A stretch of DNA of 7,657 nucleotides from Chloroflexota bacterium (GTDB taxonomy: Bacteria; Chloroflexota; UBA5177; JANWHV01). Location: the NCBI GenBank assembly GCA_025924845.1, contig JAICHN010000254.1, positions 1 through 7,657 on the forward strand. Reading direction: 5' to 3'. The notes under the pieces were generated by a model. That model was not told the origin of the DNA and made no database searches. It saw only the letters and a list, made by a program, of their open reading frames with translations. Each line of letters starts with the position of its first letter. Position 1 is the stretch's first letter. Shown here one piece after another: positions 6,259 through 7,657 of the stretch. The position numbers and the translations under genes are program-made.

Positions 6259-6281
6259 CCTCCACGGTCTCTCCGTGGGGG
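6259..6281 (+). promoter_or_regulatory. Second hairpin in the leader region of the effector gene
   Basis: A 9-pair stem (6259-6267 with 6273-6281, core CCACGG/CCGTGG, one G-U pair) has a TCTCT loop. It lies between the permease terminator candidate and the effector start. Just downstream, TATACT (6296-6301) could serve as a -10 box for the effector, about 64 bases before ATG 6365, but no -35 box lies at the normal distance. It could be a terminator, an operator or a structured 5' leader. Confidence 0.3.
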
Positions 6282-6364
6282 CTTGACCCGCGATCTATAC
6301 TGGGAGTGGGGGATATGAGGCGTTGGGTATCTGTGCTCGGCCAGCCAAACAACGGGTGGCTCCA

Positions 6365-7642
6365 ATGGTGGTCGATGACCGTGACCGGACGACCAGAGCG
6401 CGCGAAGCCGGAACTACCTGGTCCGCGGCCGGCGCTCAGGGCGCGCTGTCTGCCGCTGACGCGGCGCGGGCGTATCGGCAAGCTCAAGCCTGTCCCGGCG
6501 CCTTGACCCCGAGCGCTATCCTGGCGCTTCAGCGTACGGTAGGGAACGCGGCGGTGAGCCGGCTGCTGCGTGGACAGGGTACCAGCGCGCCGGCCCTCGC
6601 TCGTCGTGACCGACCGGCCCGCTCCCTTCCCGCGCCAGGCCCCACGCCGATTCAGCGCTTCAAGCTGGGGGGCACCTATGGCACTGCCCAGGAGGTGGAG
6701 TTCGCCAACGACGAAGAACAGCCGGCGAGCCATGGGATCTATAAGAATGATGGTTTCTTCTACAAGGAGATAGGCAAGTCACTCACCGGCAAGCTCTATG
6801 AGCGATCCAAGGTGACCGGCGCGGTGGCGGCCTATCGCGGTCTGCATTTCAAGAAGACCTGGGATGATGCGAAGTACAGAAAAGAGATCGCCCTCATTGT
6901 TAAGGACACCCCTACGTTTAGCTCCGCTACCTACGAAGTGGCAATTAAGATTGCCGGGCGTGACGACGTATCCGTCGCGGAACTGATGCAGGCAGCCGCC
7001 ATAGTGCAAGCCGACCTAGACCGCATGGCGACGTATCAGGACAAAGACAAGCCCGGGAACCTCAAGAAGTACACTCATCGGGGGGGCGGAAGCATGCCTC
7101 GGCAGCCGGGAGAAGATGAGTTCTTCAGCCGGAGCAAGGGCCGAAAATACCTCAATCAACTGGCAGCCGCTCTCTCGCTGTATATCAATAATCAGAAGGA
7201 ATTCGAGAAGAACCTAAAGCAGGCGGAGGCGGGTGACTTCGGCGGCCTGCACTTTATCAAGGTTCCTTTCATCTCCACCTCGAAGAGTCCCACCGAAGCC
7301 GCGAAGTATGCGAAAGGCAAGGTGCAGGAGGAGGCGGATGTCCGCACCGAAGGAACGGTGGGGAGAATGTATGTCTACGTGGCGCCATTGGCCGAGATGC
7401 AGGCCATCGGCGCCGTCGATGTAGTGGAATCGCACCCGAACCAAATCTATGTCTGCGAATGGCGATTTGGCGAAAAGGAAGTGACGTTCAACGCCAGTAT
7501 TCCGCCGCAATTCTTACGCGGGCAGACCCTGGTCAACGGCGATGAGTCGGAGGAAGACGCGGGGCAGAAGGCGAAGGTGGTCGCGGAGAGTGAAGCGGCG
7601 GCGTTTGGGGGCCTGAAGGACTATACGATGAAGATCGTGTAG
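6365..7642 (+). CDS. Putative ADP-ribosyltransferase effector with contractile-injection-system-type N-terminal leader
   Basis: A 425-residue modular protein, numbered from ATG 6365. Residues 1-98 are a GC-rich, Ala/Arg-rich, probably disordered leader with LTPSAILALQRTVGNAAVSRLL (48-68 region) and a closing PTPIQR (93-98). This LQRxxGNxAVxRLL ... QR pattern is common at the N-terminus of DUF4157-type and other cargo proteins linked to extracellular contractile injection systems. Residues 99-230 match nothing I recognise. Residues 231-390 carry an R-S-E ADP-ribosyltransferase outline: R239 in YTHRGGG, S304-T305-S306 in PFISTS, and E370-K371-E372 in EKEVTF, the ExE pair with E372 as presumed catalytic residue. 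Such enzymes transfer ADP-ribose from NAD to a target protein, typically arginine in ExE members. There is no signal peptide and no HExxH metalloprotease motif. The start is uncertain: TTG 6323 would add 14 residues; ATG 6365 has GGGTGG five bases upstream. GC falls from about 80% (6421-6480) to 45% (6841-6900, 7141-7200), suggesting module exchange. No immunity gene is visible before the window ends. Confidence 0.72.
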   Translation: MVVDDRDRTTRAREAGTTWSAAGAQGALSAADAARAYRQAQACPGALTPSAILALQRTVGNAAVSRLLRGQGTSAPALARRDRPARSLPAPGPTPIQRFKLGGTYGTAQEVEFANDEEQPASHGIYKNDGFFYKEIGKSLTGKLYERSKVTGAVAAYRGLHFKKTWDDAKYRKEIALIVKDTPTFSSATYEVAIKIAGRDDVSVAELMQAAAIVQADLDRMATYQDKDKPGNLKKYTHRGGGSMPRQPGEDEFFSRSKGRKYLNQLAAALSLYINNQKEFEKNLKQAEAGDFGGLHFIKVPFISTSKSPTEAAKYAKGKVQEEADVRTEGTVGRMYVYVAPLAEMQAIGAVDVVESHPNQIYVCEWRFGEKEVTFNASIPPQFLRGQTLVNGDESEEDAGQKAKVVAESEAAAFGGLKDYTMKIV

Positions 7643-7657
7643 AGACGGCGGCACCGG

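Noticed and set aside
6283..6301. TTGACC and TATACT as a -35/-10 promoter pair before the effector
   Set aside because: The spacer is only 7 bases, far from the 16-18 needed for sigma-70 recognition. TATACT alone remains a weak -10 candidate.
6306..6506. A short frame overlapping the effector leader (MGDMRRWVSVLGQ...)
   Set aside because: It overlaps the region coding the recognisable LQRTVGNAAVSRLL leader in another frame and shows no domain of its own; it also ends before any toxin motif.

Overview
This 7.66 kb window comes from a GC-rich bacterial chromosome and holds eight protein-coding genes. I see no rRNA, tRNA, CRISPR array, transposase or phage gene. The high GC content, GTG starts, palindromic intergenic repeats, a RelE-type toxin-antitoxin pair and an effector leader of the LQRxxGNxAVxRLL type fit a Chloroflexota- or Actinobacteria-like genome. 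That placement is inference only.

Layout. Positions 63-1697 (minus strand) carry a membrane-dipeptidase-family (M19) peptidase followed by an AhpD/carboxymuconolactone-decarboxylase-like protein, separated by a strong hairpin that overlaps the peptidase stop codon. Positions 1698-2133 hold no gene but contain a long, nearly perfect inverted repeat of about 115 bp that looks like a REP/MITE-type element. Positions 2134-4125 (plus strand) carry an aldo-keto reductase, a hairpin, and a two-domain GNAT acetyltransferase. Positions 4166-4694 (minus strand) carry an antitoxin-toxin pair whose reading frames overlap by 14 bases. Positions 4903-6183 (plus strand) carry an ArsB-type anion/arsenite permease whose natural start appears to be a rare ATC codon. 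Positions 6365-7642 (plus strand) carry the most unusual gene.

The last gene combines a GC-rich N-terminal leader (LQRTVGNAAVSRLL followed by PIQR), of the kind seen at the front of cargo proteins of extracellular contractile injection systems, with a C-terminal region carrying the three signatures of an R-S-E mono-ADP-ribosyltransferase: a THRGG arginine, an FISTS motif and an EKE (ExE) motif. GC content drops sharply between the leader and the toxin part, as expected if a toxin module was exchanged behind a conserved delivery leader. No injection-system structural gene and no immunity gene is visible in the window.

The genes do not form a common pathway. The left part looks like ordinary metabolism and detoxification genes. 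The toxin-antitoxin pair, the palindromic repeat and the effector are accessory elements scattered among them.
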